A stretch of 64,000 nucleotides of DNA from assembly GCA_022702545.1 (NCBI GenBank), contig JAHRBC010000006.1, positions 2,356,001 to 2,420,000 of the forward strand, read 5' to 3'. This DNA comes from Phycomyces nitens (Eukaryota > Mucoromycota > Mucoromycetes > Mucorales > Phycomycetaceae). The notes beneath the pieces were generated by a model. It was not told the DNA's origin, did no database searches, and worked only from the letters and a program-made list of their open reading frames with translations. A program made the translations under genes and the position numbers. This document shows, piece by piece, positions 11,978 to 23,036 of this stretch (positions within the stretch are counted from its first letter, which is position 1; every line of letters begins with the position of its first letter).

Positions 11978-14953
11978 TTGGTTGATCAACGGTTGATATC
12001 TGCCAGCATTATACGTTGGAAACCATTTGACGAAAGCAAAAGTAGAAACTCTTTCGATTCCACCAATCTTGATAACATGAGTAAATAAATACTCAATCTG
12101 GCCGGGAAATGCAACAAATTCACTTGTCAAATTGTCCAGAAACAAGACTTGTACAAAAGAACCGCGCTTTTTCTTTTCACCACTCCAATACTCTTGTCCT
12201 AGCAATGAAATCTTCTTCATCTTGCGAATCCGGTCGTTGATATAGACATGCCCTCCAAGTGGGATGCTATCCGTGGCACAGAAGGAAATGCCAGTGTCTT
12301 GGTAAGCCTTGTTATAAAATTCGACCAAGTACTTATAATGATTGCCAGTCATTATAGATAAAGGCGACAATTTCAATGGCAACGAGGTCAATGGCAGGGC
12401 TTCACTTCCAGTGACATTAAACCATGGATTGGTGGCAGCTTGGAGGAACATGTTGAGGTTGAATTGAAGATGTGGAGGGTGGCCATACTCAGAGTTCACC
12501 AAGGATCTGACAGGTGTCGGTGCTATTTGAGCAACTTCTTGGAGAAATTCTACCATGGGAGGTGAAAGTTTGGCAGAATAGAACTGAAGAAAGTTGCTGA
12601 TGAATCCCTTTTCCAAGAAGACCTTCATGAAAGTGACCTCGAATCTATTGCGGCGATTTGTCTTGATGTTCTTGAGCTTGCCATTGTATCGTTCAAAGCT
12701 ATACAACCAGAATGCATAGACAGGGCCAAAGTCAAGCATGGACTCACGTAAGTGCATATGCAGATGCATGTTTGGCGTGATACTGACAGTTCCATACAAT
12801 ATCTTGCACTTTTCGCCAAAATCACCAAGGAGCTGGTGTGCTTTGTCTATACTCTGGGTTGTGACAGATGGTCCTGTCAATAGGCAACATGCATCAACGA
12901 ATACTAGCCAGTTATTGTAGTCTGTTTCTGGCAAAGCATTCTCCAGGACAACCAGCGAATACACAAGACACCATGATTGCCACTCGTCTGCCTTCATATA
13001 TGGGAACCCAGAAGCAATTTTGTTGGACAATACAGCATATCCAGGAGGAACAAGAATGGAATCTGCCAGATGTTGCATGCGGGCAAGAGTGGTGCTGGGA
13101 AAATAACCAAGGTCTCTCCAAAGGTTGACCATCCGTTTGGCTGTGCCAAGAAACAAGTTGTGCATAGGATCCACAATTGTACACCGGACAGGATCAAAGT
13201 AGTGTAGGTGATGCAATTCAGAATACCGGGTACCATTGTGCTTCTCCAACTCTGCTCGTTCAACGTCTGATTCTGCATTGAACCACATTTTGGCATGCAC
13301 AGCATTGGTTGCCTTTTCTCTTGGTGTCCAATTATCAACGTCAAATCCAGAGTAATCGATCTTGCTTGATCCATTGATCACCAAAAATTGACGTGCACAC
13401 TTGTGACAGGCGTTGGTGCTTACATGCCCTGTAAATCCCGCGGTTTTTCTTGCAGCTGGTATATCGCAGGCAACACACATGAGAGCAGCATGAACACAAA
13501 CACCACCAGGGAACATGGCCGTCTTGATTGTCATTCCACTGTAGAAGTCAACCAACTCGTCAACAAGAGGCTCAAGAAAGTTGTTCATCTGATCAGTCTT
13601 TGCTTCCTTTGGCCCTGGCATGACACCAACAAGAATGATATTTTCTGGCTTCATCCTTTCTTCCCTGGGCAAGTTGTTGATTGACAGATACAATGCACCA
13701 CTGGCATGAGTGCGCCCATCGAATGGCTGAAACCAATCCACGTTCAATGTCAACATGAGAGAATAGTTATCATCAACAAATGGCATATCGTTATCATCGA
13801 GCAACTCATTCCACATTGCACCATCATATATGTCAAGGAAGGTGTTCTCAACGGTCTCTCTTGATCTCCATTGCAACATCTTGTCCTCAAATCCAGGCTT
13901 ACAGAGATACTGTGTCAAAGTGTTCTTGAGCAAATTGTATGGGAACACCATGAATGGAATAGGATCTCTGGCTGATGAATTGTGGAAAAGAGGATTGTTG
14001 CAAATTTGGGCTTGTGTGGTGGAATACTTCTTGAATATGCATGTTGGCTGATGATTGTCTGGCGAGTAGATTGCAAAGCACTTGTTGCAAACGGTGTACT
14101 TTACAATGCCTTTGGTCATTACGTCAAACCTGGTCATTGCTTTCAAGGCGTTGACAGTAAGAGGCAGGTCAGCATCCTTCTCAAATGCAACAAGAAGATG
14201 GCAGAAGAATTTGAGCATGGCCGATCCTCCCGTTTGCACCAAGTAGAATGCTTGGAAGATAACGCCAAAGATGGCCATGAACTGGCTGGTTTAGGACATG
14301 TCATGAATTTTCAGGGATCCAACTACAAAGGAAAGTATATGATAAATAACTTGTATACAATTAAATATGTTTGTATTTTATGTATACATACTTGAAGCCA
14401 TCATTTGTTCAAAACCATTGCCACCATCAATCTCAGTCTCATCTTCATCACTAGATTCATCATTTGAATCAGAATCCTCATTGTCAGCTGCAATGAGTGA
14501 TGACTCAACATCTGATTCCTCCTCAACGTCAAAAACATTGTCTTCTCTCAAGAAAGGTATCTGTTGTCCAGTAGTTTTGACTGACATGATAGAAAAGTTG
14601 TCTTCATCTATAATAAAATAAAAGTTAGTACCTGTAATTGATAACCAAAATATATCGCACTTACAATCAATAAACTCATTAGAAACATCAGGCATTATGA
14701 TATCTGACTCTTCTTCAACTGTGCTTCTGACATTGGCTGTAATAATTAACAACAAACATTATTAGATTATGAATAACGATATACAATTTCACTTACAATC
14801 ATCTCTATCCTTGGGACCAATGCTTGACACATTATCAGAATTCTTATTGCGCATGAATATCTGTGCATTCTGCAATATTCCATCGGCTGTATATTTGGTA
14901 CAGGCCGAACATTTGCACAGGAGGTTGTATGTTTCGTTTTTAATGTTATTCAT

Positions 14954-15190
14954 AATAAAGATTATATGAGCAAGAGGTATTATATTTGGCTCTTTTTTAT
15001 ATGAATCATATTTCAGAGCGAGACGATATATATTATTAATCCTATCATCAAACACACCATTTATTCATCATTGTCTTTTGATATCTGGGCTTTGAATCAA
15101 TCTCCCTTAATATTTATAAGCATTACAAACCCAATCTCTGTTAAATTCAAAAAAAAATTGGTGGATTACTAATGGTGCCGAAATTATTAA
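14954..15190 (-). promoter_or_regulatory. upstream region of the J' transposase gene
   Basis: This stretch lies between the transposase start at 14953 and the piggyBac insertion at 15191. An in-frame upstream ATG at 15053-15055 would add 34 residues. I prefer 14953 because it places the Cys cluster (LLCKCSAC) at the same distance from the start as in the other CACTA transposases here. Promoter elements cannot be assigned from sequence alone. Confidence 0.35.
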
Positions 15191-17734
15191 CAAGTTGAAA
15201 TTACGCCGGCCCAAGGGGGCCTGGTCGGCCCAAAGGGGCCGATAATTAATATGATTTTTTGAAGGGGTTGACAATGTTTTTTTTTATCTCTTTGTTTTGG
15301 TTACACTCTTCAGAATAAGGGGTAATATGTTACGTTTATTTCAAATTATTTTCATTAGTTAGGATCAGTTGAAAATTTCTTTTGAAATAAACACCTTTCA
15401 CTTCTAAAACACCAAAAAATATGCCTCTCGCCAACTCCAATCTCGCTGTTAACGTACTTGTGTCAGTTCATAAGCGCTTTATCAATAACCAGGAAGTCAA
15501 AGACCTTTTGTGCAACAAGTATGACTGGAATACCCCACTTCTAAGCTTCAAAGGAAAGACAATTGCCTGTTCATCAGTCAATGGTGCAGTACTTTATGAT
15601 ATCGTACTAGATGAAGTACCTGGTATCACTTTGACACTCAAGCAAGGTTGCTTGAAATACCTGGGTCCGATTGAAACCAGCTCTCCTACCAGAGATGGAC
15701 CTTTAGAGGATCCTGCTGCTCTTGTAGCAACAGAGGAGGATTCAGAGGATGAAATCCAAGAAGAGGAAGAGACGGAAGATGAGGATGGCGAAGATCTTTC
15801 GGAAGGATGGACCCCTGGAGAAGTGGCTATTGATAGCAGACTCTGTGATGATAGCTATCAACAACAGAATGCAAGACTGAGCTTGGCTAACCCAGGATCT
15901 GCCTCGCCTTTGGATTATTTTCTGTTTTTCTTACCATTGAACTACTTTCATCAGATAATCGCCAATATCAACACCAATGCCAGGGATTTGACCAACAACC
16001 TGTGGTCAGATCTCACATTCAATGAGTACTTGATGTGGATTGCGCTCTTGACTGTGATGACAGTACTCAAGCACTCTGACCGTAAAGCGTACTGGAAACA
16101 AGGGTCAAGTCATTTCATGATGAACATTGACTTTTCTCAGTACATGTCATACAAACGATTCAATGATATTATGCGAATGCATGTGTTCGAGGTTTACTCT
16201 GTGGAGAAGCAAAAAGTTGATCCTTTGTATCAAATCCGGTCTGCAATTGAAGCCTTTAATGATCATATGGCTACTTGTGTAACACCAGGCAAGTATTTGG
16301 TTGTTGATGAATCAATGAACCAGTGGTTGGGTGCAGGCATGCCAAACTTGAAGAATGTTCCTCGCAAGCCACACCCAATCGGTCAAGAATTCAAGATGTT
16401 GGCTGACCACCACACCTACTGCATTCTGCGCATGGATACGGTCAGTGACCCAAAGGTGAAGGAGTTTGACGATGAACCAGGCATGAAAAAATTGACTGCC
16501 ACAATGAAGCGTTTGGTGAAGCCTTGGTTCGGAAGTGGTCGCACCGTGATTGCTGACTCCTGGTTCGGATCACCAGCAATGACTACGATGCTGAGCAATC
16601 TTGGCCTCTACTCCATCATGCAGGTGGCCAAACGTTGCTACTGGCCCCGCGGAATGCCCACCACGGATATTGTGGAGACGGTTGGTGAAGAGCGTGGTAG
16701 CCACTATACCATGAGAAAAGTCTCGAGTAGCGGTAAGCTCTTTGTGTGTGCCTATCGAGATCAAAAAGTGAAAGCTTTTGTATCTTCGTGCAGTACCACA
16801 AGACTTACCAGCGAAAGAACTTTTCTGGGTTCTGGGGGCAGTCTTGTTGCCATCAAGTGACCAGAAGTAGTAGATGAGTATGAGACTCATAAAAGTGAGT
16901 AAAAGATTGATTCCAAAAAATATATACTGCCATATTAATGAGTTTATTATTATAGGTGCTGTAGATGCAGCCAATAATTTAAGAGACAATATGATATCTT
17001 ACCACGATATCATCTCTACTGAAAGGTGGGAAATGTGCTTCCTTGGGTTCTTTCTGGGAATTTGTGAAGCAAATGCGTTCAGCTCGTTTCGCGTATTTGG
17101 CAATGGTGGGAGCACAAGCCATAGCACCTTCAAGGATACTTTGGCTTGGACTTTGTTGAAGCACTGCAAAGAGTTGGTTCATGGCACAGAACCTAACTTG
17201 GATGATCAAAGAGTGCTCAGGTCGGATACCAGCCATCTTTATGTGTCAATGAGAGGAATGAATGGCAAGAAAAGAATGAGGTTGGGTTGTAAAAACTGCC
17301 AAATTTTGGGTGCTCGTTGTACAAGAGTAGAGAAATCTTGTAGCTGCGACCCAACTACACCAATGTGTAAAACATGCTACAACGATCATTTACGTACAAC
17401 CTGGGTTACCCAAACCCACCTTAATAATTCTTTGTAACCTAAAGCATATAAATATACTATTGCAAATAAAAATAATTGAAATTCTTATATGTAGAATAGT
17501 TGATCAAAGAGACGGCCCAAAGGGGCCGCCAAATTTTTTACAAAACCACCTTTACTAAATAATGGACTGATGCCCCACTTTTTGATTTTTAAGAAAAATA
17601 CAAAAACCACAAATAAAAAGAAGGTTTTCTTGTTCAAACGCACCAAAAAAAAATATTTAATACATATATTTTTTCGAGAGAAAAACATTAAAGCAAATCG
17701 GCCCAAATGGGCCGATTCGGGTAATCTCTACTTG
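15191..17734 (+). mobile_element. piggyBac element, 2544 bp, TTAA target duplication
   Basis: Terminal inverted repeats are CAAGTTGAAATTACGCC at 15191 and CAAGTAGAGATTACCC read inward from 17734. They are flanked by TTAA at 15187-15190 and 17735-17738. The uninterrupted J copy has a single TTAA at this point (around 51478), which proves the insertion. Subterminal GGCCCAAGGGGGCC- and GGCCCATTTGGGCC-type palindromes occur near both ends. The element holds one transposase gene with one intron and one premature stop. Confidence 0.95.
15421..17437 (+). pseudogene. piggyBac transposase, one premature stop
   Basis: A DDE/D transposase of the piggyBac family (DDE_Tnp_1_7). The acidic N-terminal region (about residues 95-140) is followed by the catalytic domain. 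The likely catalytic Asp residues are D296 (YLVVDESM), D379 (VIADSWFGS) and D495 (SAVDAANN). The C-terminal Cys-rich domain has CKNCQ, CSCDPTTPMCKTC. A 61-bp GT-AG intron at 16895-16955 joins the frames exactly. A TGA at 16858-16860 (codon 480) lies just before PEVVDEYETHK, where Arg is usual, and CGA to TGA would explain it. Apart from this stop, the 651-residue frame is open. It is either a recent pseudogene or a readthrough case. Confidence 0.93.
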
Positions 17735-18104
17735 TTAATTATCCTTGAATATTATTTTTTTATTTTAAAATATTGGTCATTATTATTATGTACACATTGA
17801 TTCATCTTAAATATATTGAATGTTTTGTCTATAAAATCAATAAAAAAGCAAGAATCGTAAAAATTGATATAGTTTATAAAAATGAAAAAAAATAGTACCA
17901 ATTTTATTTATTTGTTTTGCAAAGTCATTTAAAATGTGTGCTATTTTGCGTCAAATCTGCAATTTAGAGCTCATATATGAAATAAAATGCGAAATTAAGT
18001 CTCATCATTAAAAAATCATCAAAATGATGGAGTTAGAATTCATTTTTAAAAATTTGTAATAATTCAAAATCTCTAATTCTGGCTAATACAACCCTTCTTT
18101 TGCA
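17735..18104. other. 5' terminal region of J'
   Basis: This 370-bp AT-rich stretch matches 51109-51480 of J in inverse orientation. It is the 5' terminus of the CACTA element beyond the piggyBac insertion. It ends at 18104 with CTTCTTTTGCAGTA; the J copy has CAGTG. No gene is seen. Confidence 0.7.
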
Positions 18105-19200
18105 GTAGACCTGACACATTACCAAGATATACCCAGTTGTCGTTCCTGATCTAGGCTATCTTCCAATTCACTGTAAACGTAGTCGAATTGGTCAAGCTTT
18201 AATACACAGGAGTATTCAAAATAAGAGAGAGGATAAAAGATAATTTTTATTGTTTTGAATTTGGATATCTTATATAGTTTTCTAAATGATTATTCATCTT
18301 TGACTACACTGAAGAGGTGTCTAATGTTCTTACAAAATTATTATAAACGGATTGTGATGAGGGTAAAGCCCCAGTCATGTGATGAGGAGGAGACGATTTG
18401 TCACATTACCAGTAGCCCGTGAAATACCCCACAAAGACAATTAATAAACAACAGTCTTCTTTCCACTAAATATTGCGCATCAATTAAACAGTGCACTCAT
18501 AAGAATTCTCACCCTATTTTCATCTATCAACAACTAACCGTTGACTGTGGTTTATAAGCTTATTGAGAGCATAATCGATACAGGATTACAAATTTCTGTA
18601 ATTACAAACAGATGAATAATCATTTCAAATCATGCCTCATTTGTAAAGATAAGTCACTAGAGCTTGTTTCACCAAAATTAGGCATGACACAGTTGAGACT
18701 TGACAACAGATTTGTCGTGCCTGAATTAATGTCAGCCAATCAGGATGACAATTACACAGAGTTCTCTTTTGAGAACGACGACCGAATTGATTCCCTTTTG
18801 CTCTCTGAAGACCTAGAAGACATTAGTTATAACAAAAGTAGATTAGAAACTGAAACAGACATTTATGATGGCTGAGTGGGTTTAGAAAAGATATAAAAGA
18901 GGACAATATTTCATTGAATAAAAAGTATCTATCTTCTATCCTCTTTTTACTCTTTTATCCTCGTTTACGATTCCCAGTGGGTTTGACCAATATGTCAAGT
19001 CTCAATCTGGTATTTCTTTTCTGGCACTTGTAACTAAGTCACAGAATCAATACCACTGGGGATCGTCAAGTTTAGAGAATAGTTTTTAGGTAATAGATAG
19101 ATGATCTTTTATTGAAACAAATCGTTTTACTATTTATACAAAATGTAATTCAATTTATGGCTAAATGTATAGCTACGTTAATATGTCTTAGATAGCTATT
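18105..19200. other. unassigned region between J' and Harbinger
   Basis: It contains one small open frame (18612-18875) and two CACTGGG-like sequences facing outward: TTACGATTCCCAGTG ending at 18977, and CACTGGGGATCGTCAAG starting at 19052. These resemble CACTA ends but I find no matching partner ends or duplications. The remainder has no feature I can support. Confidence 0.35.
18612..18875 (+). CDS. small unidentified ORF with CxxC and acidic tail
   Basis: An 87-residue frame. It has one CLICKD Cys pair near the N terminus and a strongly acidic second half (DNYTEFSFENDDRIDSLL). This composition recalls the N-terminal finger plus acidic linker exons of the CACTA transposases in this window, so it may be a stranded first exon of a lost transposon gene. 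There is no downstream splice partner and no domain I recognise. It could equally be chance. Confidence 0.25.
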   Translation: MNNHFKSCLICKDKSLELVSPKLGMTQLRLDNRFVVPELMSANQDDNYTEFSFENDDRIDSLLLSEDLEDISYNKSRLETETDIYDG

Positions 19201-19237
19201 AGAGAGGTTTGGGGATTTTATTTTCACTTTCGCATTC

Positions 19238-20031
19238 CCATAAAAGGCTATTTTTCGATGGTTTAAGCTCCGAGGTAGCACAAAAAAGGGAAAATAACTC
19301 GCGTTAAAAGTACAAAATGAGAAAATAATTCTCTTATTTTCCCTTTGGTATTTAGCCGAAACATCCAATAATATTACAGAAAAGGATAAATCTGACGAAT
19401 TAGTTTTTGCCGTGGTAATTTTGACAGATACAATTGATAAATGATAGTTTCCAACAAGTTCAAAAGGCAAAACGTATACAATAGAAGGGGTAGGACACTG
19501 TGATAGTGCTCAGGTATATCTAAAAGTAAAAAAATATAGTAAAATGCATATATAAAAGATAAATATATCAAGAAGTATATGTATAAGTATTGCTAAGAGT
19601 GGTTACAAGTTGGTGACAGTGGGATAGATGAATAAAACAAGATAATAAGGGCTTGATCAATAAATAAAGGTAGATAAGAATAAAGATTCTATTACTGCTT
19701 TAACTAAAGTCTTTGGCACTAGAGAGGCATATACCAATTTATTGTAAAACTCTTCTAAGCAGTATCGATGATGAAATACAATGCACAAGGGTATGCCTTG
19801 TGCAAGGGTTGAAAGAAATCCTCCAAAGTGAACTGTACTTCTTTGGAGGATATATGTAGTCTGAGAAGAACAAAGGGAGCATATACTATGCCGAGGATAT
19901 ATAAAATGAGTTATGATACTTAGAAGATGTCATGATATTCTAACTACTATAAAAGAAGAAGAGTTTAAGAAATTAGGCATGCTTTTATATTCTCATATAT
20001 ACTCAAATACTCCCAAAACCCATAAAACAAA
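19238..20031. other. 5' non-coding arm of Harbinger with two hairpins
   Basis: The region is non-coding. It holds two perfect hairpins: GCACAAGG/CCTTGTGC at 19783-19803 with a 5-nt loop, and TCCTCCAAAG/CTTTGGAGGA at 19819-19850 with a 12-nt loop. They lie about 200 bp before the start of the Myb-like gene and could be binding sites or structured leader; the role is unknown. Confidence 0.45.
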
Positions 20032-21032
20032 ATGTCCAACGAATTTGCAAACACCTCTTCCTCTTTTTCTAGCAATGGAAATGGTAGAGCTTACGGCAAG
20101 TGGACCGCCAACCGCGAAATTGCTGCTATTGAAGCAACAATCGAGTTCCACCCTTTTGATTTGAAAAGAGGTGAAAAGGCAGCTGCATGGGAAAATGTAT
20201 ATAATGCAGTCAATCAAACAGACCAAGAGTGCAAGAAGCTTGGAAAGACAGCCATCGACAGGAAGATCGATAGTCTTACCAAGGCAATGAAAGAGAAGAT
20301 CGTCCACGATCTTACCTATGGGACAGGAAGCAATGACTCCGAGACAAGACTTGAACATCTTGTGTGTTCACTCATCTCTTTGGTAAGAAACTCTATTTTT
20401 ATAATAATAAATTTTGATTATCCACATTCAGGCTATCACTTACACATATCATAACATTTTTATATACAAAGATGGAAAGAAGTGAGGAGTCCAGAGCCAT
20501 GGCTGACGAGAATCTCGCTAAGGCAGCTGCCAAAAAACGAGTTGAGCAGGCCTACTTGGTCTCTAACTCTCAATGTGGGATGGAAAGAAGAACCACATCA
20601 ATTGCCGACGAAATAAACGTCAATCAGATGTTGGCAGGTGGCCCGGATATAGTTTTTGACAGAACCAGTGATGACGATGAGGACGAGATGTTGGGTGAGC
20701 CACAGTCAAAGCGAGCCCGTATGAACCCAGGTTCATATATGTCAAGTAAGAAGCATGACTTGGAGGTCATAATGAAGACCACTGGTGAGAAGATGGCCCA
20801 TGAGGCAAGGGCCATCAATATAATGGAGCGTGCCTCTGCAACCATTGCAAAATATGCAGAGAAGCAAGATGGGCTGTTGGAAGAACAGAAGAAGACAAAC
20901 CAGCGTCTTCTGGCAGTCCTGGAGACACAAAACATCATGCAGCAGCAGTCTCTCCTGCTGCATACCGATCTTCGTGGAATGATCGGTAACCTAAATGCTT
21001 TTTTAGAGAAGGCAAATAGACAGTTGCCATAA
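20032..21032 (+). CDS. Harbinger Myb/SANT-like DNA-binding protein
   Basis: Exons 20032-20382 and 20472-21032 (89-bp GT-AG intron) encode 303 residues. The N-terminal ~110 residues form a Myb/SANT-like tryptophan-containing helical domain (YGKWTANREIAAIEATIEF, then WENVYNAVNQ, then KKLGKTAIDRKIDSL). Next come an acidic patch (TSDDDEDEMLGEP), a possible nuclear signal (SKRARM) and a long C-terminal helix rich in Gln, Lys and Glu (KYAEKQDGLLEEQKKTNQRLL). In PIF/Harbinger elements the Myb-like partner binds subterminal repeats and brings the transposase to the nucleus; that role is assigned from the family. No lesions are seen. It converges with the transposase gene. Confidence 0.85.
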
Positions 21033-21053
21033 ATGCCTTTGTAACAGTCAACA

Positions 21054-21135
21054 CCCTCTCCCCTAGTCCTTTTTTTTTGTCTCCCCTAGTCCCCTTTTTT
21101 TTGTCTCTCCTAGTCCCTTTTTTGTCTCCCCTAGT
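21054..21135. repeat. short tandem repeat between convergent Harbinger genes
   Basis: About four copies of a 20-25 bp unit CTCCCCTAGTCC followed by a T-run and GTCT. They lie immediately after the Myb-like stop and before the transposase stop. The T-runs give it a terminator- or poly(A)-region look, but I have no evidence of function. Confidence 0.75.
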
Positions 21136-21203
21136 ATTAGACACAAAAACAATAAATAAATATATGTTATAAGTATACAGTATGTTTAAAGGTATTATTT
21201 TTA

Positions 21204-22509
21204 TTATGGCGTTATCTCAGAAATATACTCTTGAAGTGATGGTGGGCTAATATCAAAGTGTTTTGATGTTTGCCCACCATTAACACAAATGTGTATGTTT
21301 TTCATCAGTGTAGCAACCAAATAAAAATGAGCACACTTGCTCAGCAATGCCTTTTGCCCTGGTCTATACCGGACAAAGGCAAACAAATTAGCAACATGGC
21401 CAAACTCCCATTCAACCACAATCCTGAGAGTAGACATCGTGTTGTTGATGTCTTTCTCAACCCTAGGCATTGTCTGGCCTGTAATGGAAAAGATTAATAC
21501 ATTTACTATATAATAATTAATTACAAACTTACTATTCCGGAAAGGCTTGATGAGAATGTCGGAAGAACTGTATGCAGGATCGCCATAAATGGCATGCAGT
21601 TCTCCACCATCACCTCTCTTGTCCAAGCTTTCCCGGAGTTCACCAATCATGCCGCTGTCTACCAGCATACTCTGGTCGTGGACAGATCCTGCAAAAGGTC
21701 CACTCAGGCTGGCTGTTATGCCATCTGGCGTTACGATACCTTGATATTTTAGACCATGGTATCGCTAAATAATCACAGAATTTAACAATTAAAGTCCTGA
21801 AGTTTTATATAGTTATTTAGGATACATACAACATGGCCATTGTAGACACGCTCCTGGTGCCTGACTGGACGTGCTATGCCATTCAGCGTACCGTCGATGA
21901 ATCCAATGACCCCTTTGTAGCAAGATCCTTGATAAAAGATACATAATTAGAGATGGCACCATTATCAAGTGTCTTTTGCAAAATCAATTACTTACCTTTT
22001 CTTTCTGTGGCATCAGAAAATCTCGCAAGGTTGAAGGGATGCAGATGCCTTTTGTTGAATCTGATCCCTTCATGGTACCGGCTATACAGCAATCCAATCA
22101 TAGAATTGAAGACAACACTAATGGTTGTCTTGTTCATCTTAAACAATAAAGCCAAGTCCATCAGCCGCGAAGGATATGACAACCTTCTAAGCATGATAGA
22201 AAGTGATAGATCTCTGTGCAATGAGAAGTTTTGGCTTGTTCCATTGCGGAAAGAAACCTGCTCAAGGAAGCCCAACACTCTTGCTATCAGCTGAATCTCA
22301 GTGTAAGTAAATCTGAACAATGACTTGCAAGTGTCATTGTCCAATAAGGAGATCTCCAAAGGTGTCTGTCGGGTATGCAATGCATAAGCTCTGGAATCAC
22401 GGTTCAAACGAATGAACAGTTCGTCTTCAGCCTCGTCTTGCTCTATGATTGCATTGCTTATGTCATCGTAGAGAATTGCAACTGCTGCCAGATAACGAGT
22501 GGATTCCAT
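21204..22509 (-). CDS. HARBI1-like DDE transposase (PIF/Harbinger)
   Basis: Four exons, 22509-21996, 21927-21830, 21764-21533 and 21478-21204, with GT-AG introns of 65-68, 54 and 65 bp, encode 372 residues. This is a DDE_Tnp_4 (HARBI1) endonuclease that would cut and paste the surrounding element. The likely catalytic triad is D183 (GFIDGT), D266 (YGDPAYS) and E303 (VVEWEFG). The N-terminal half contains a helix-turn-helix-like region (LALLFKMNKTTISVVFN). No stop or frameshift is present. With matching terminal repeats and an intact Myb-like partner, this is a plausible autonomous element. Confidence 0.92.
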
Positions 22510-22701
22510 GTTTAATAAAGTAAAGTGTTTTTAATAGAATAAAGAAAGGTATTATGGATTGAAGTTTGACTGATAGAATTTAAAATGCGTTTTTCAAAAA
22601 AGGAAATGTGAAGACAAAGCGAAAATAAAGTGAAAATAAAAAAATGGTACGTCATAATGACGTACAATGTGAAAGTGAAAATAAAATCCCCAAACCTCTC
22701 T

Positions 22702-22963
22702 ATTGTCCAGTAGAATATACTTGAGAGATATTCGCAATCTAAGACACTTGAGACATTTAGAAACATATAGATAGAAACCAATCGGCAAGGTCTTGATCGT
22801 TTACCCAACAAGGTCAACCATTACTGGTTACCTATCAAGAGCCGATTTTGGTTGCCGATGTCAACTCTGACAAATATTGGCTGTGTTATAGCATTGGAAG
22901 AACAACCCAGATCCAAAACGACAGATTCATCAAAATATTGCTGAAAACAAAAACGTTAATATC
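22702..22963. other. flank between Harbinger and tRNA-Ala
   Basis: No gene is seen in these 262 bases. This is the 3' flank of the tRNA-Ala (which is on the minus strand). I see no clear oligo-T terminator directly after the tRNA: the bases following its 3' end on the minus strand read GATATTAACGTTTTTGTTTT, so a T5 run occurs about 10 nt downstream and could serve. Confidence 0.4.
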
Positions 22964-23036
22964 TGGAGAAGCTGGGCGTCGATCCCAGTGCCTCTCGCAT
23001 GCTAAGCGAGCGCTCTACCATTTGAGCTACATCCCC
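22964..23036 (-). tRNA. tRNA-Ala (AGC)
   Basis: The 73-nt minus-strand sequence folds as a tRNA. The acceptor GGGGATG pairs with CTTCTCC, with one G-T wobble and one T-T mismatch. The D arm contains CTCAAATGGTAGAGC. The anticodon stem CTCGC/GCGAG surrounds the loop TTAGCAT, anticodon AGC. The T stem is CTGGG/CCCAG with loop ATCGACG, where TTCGANN is usual. The discriminator is A. There is no intron. The T-loop and acceptor deviations could mean an ageing copy. It is the only clear host-type gene here. An LTR element sits 12 bp upstream of its 5' end. Confidence 0.85.

Larger units (their letters stand above)
8640..14953 (-). pseudogene. tnp2-type transposase of J', split by element E1
   Basis: The gene runs from the ATG at 14951-14953 through small exons to a large exon ending in sequence at 11978. 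Its last 54 codons lie at 8640-8801 beyond E1. The TTG duplicated at 8799-8801 and 11978-11980 marks the insertion point, and the intact J gene reads straight through it. Hallmarks are NVDWFQPFDG, GPKEAKTDQMNNFLEPLVDEL, CDIPAARKTAGF, VDPMHNLFLGTAKRM and FGPVYAFWLYSFERYNG. An earlier lesion is TAA at 14291-14293, where J has CAA (Gln). The gene was therefore disabled by at least two events. J carries the full-length homologue of 982 residues. Confidence 0.9.
6088..18104 (-). mobile_element. CACTA element J' (CACTGC family), interrupted three times
   Basis: J' is the inverted, near-identical copy of element J (51109-58180). Its 5' end on the minus strand is at 18104, where the terminus reads TACTGCAAAAGAAGGG instead of CACTGCAAAAGAAGGG. 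It contains a minus-strand transposase (8640-14953) and a plus-strand accessory gene (7009-8109). It has been hit by piggyBac at 15191-17734 (TTAA duplication), by E1 at 8802-11977 (TTG duplication), and by H, whose end at 6087 cuts off its last ~790 bp. Subtracting the two internal insertions leaves about 6.29 kb, which matches the corresponding part of J. Confidence 0.85.
19201..22701. mobile_element. PIF/Harbinger element, 3501 bp, both genes intact
   Basis: Inverted terminal repeats of about 32 bp begin AGAGAGGTTTGGGGATTTTA at 19201 and, on the other strand, at 22701. They are flanked by ATT at 19198-19200 and 22702-22704. The exact boundary could shift by 1-2 bases because the flanks read TATTA/CTATT; Harbinger elements usually duplicate a 3-bp TWA-like site. 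Inside are a Myb/SANT-like gene on the plus strand and a HARBI1-like DDE gene on the minus strand, convergent. This is the normal two-gene composition of the superfamily. Confidence 0.9.

Noticed and set aside
18977..19068. Two outward-facing CACTGGG-like ends as a CACTA pair
   Set aside because: They point away from each other only 75 bp apart, and no partner ends, duplications or genes were found.
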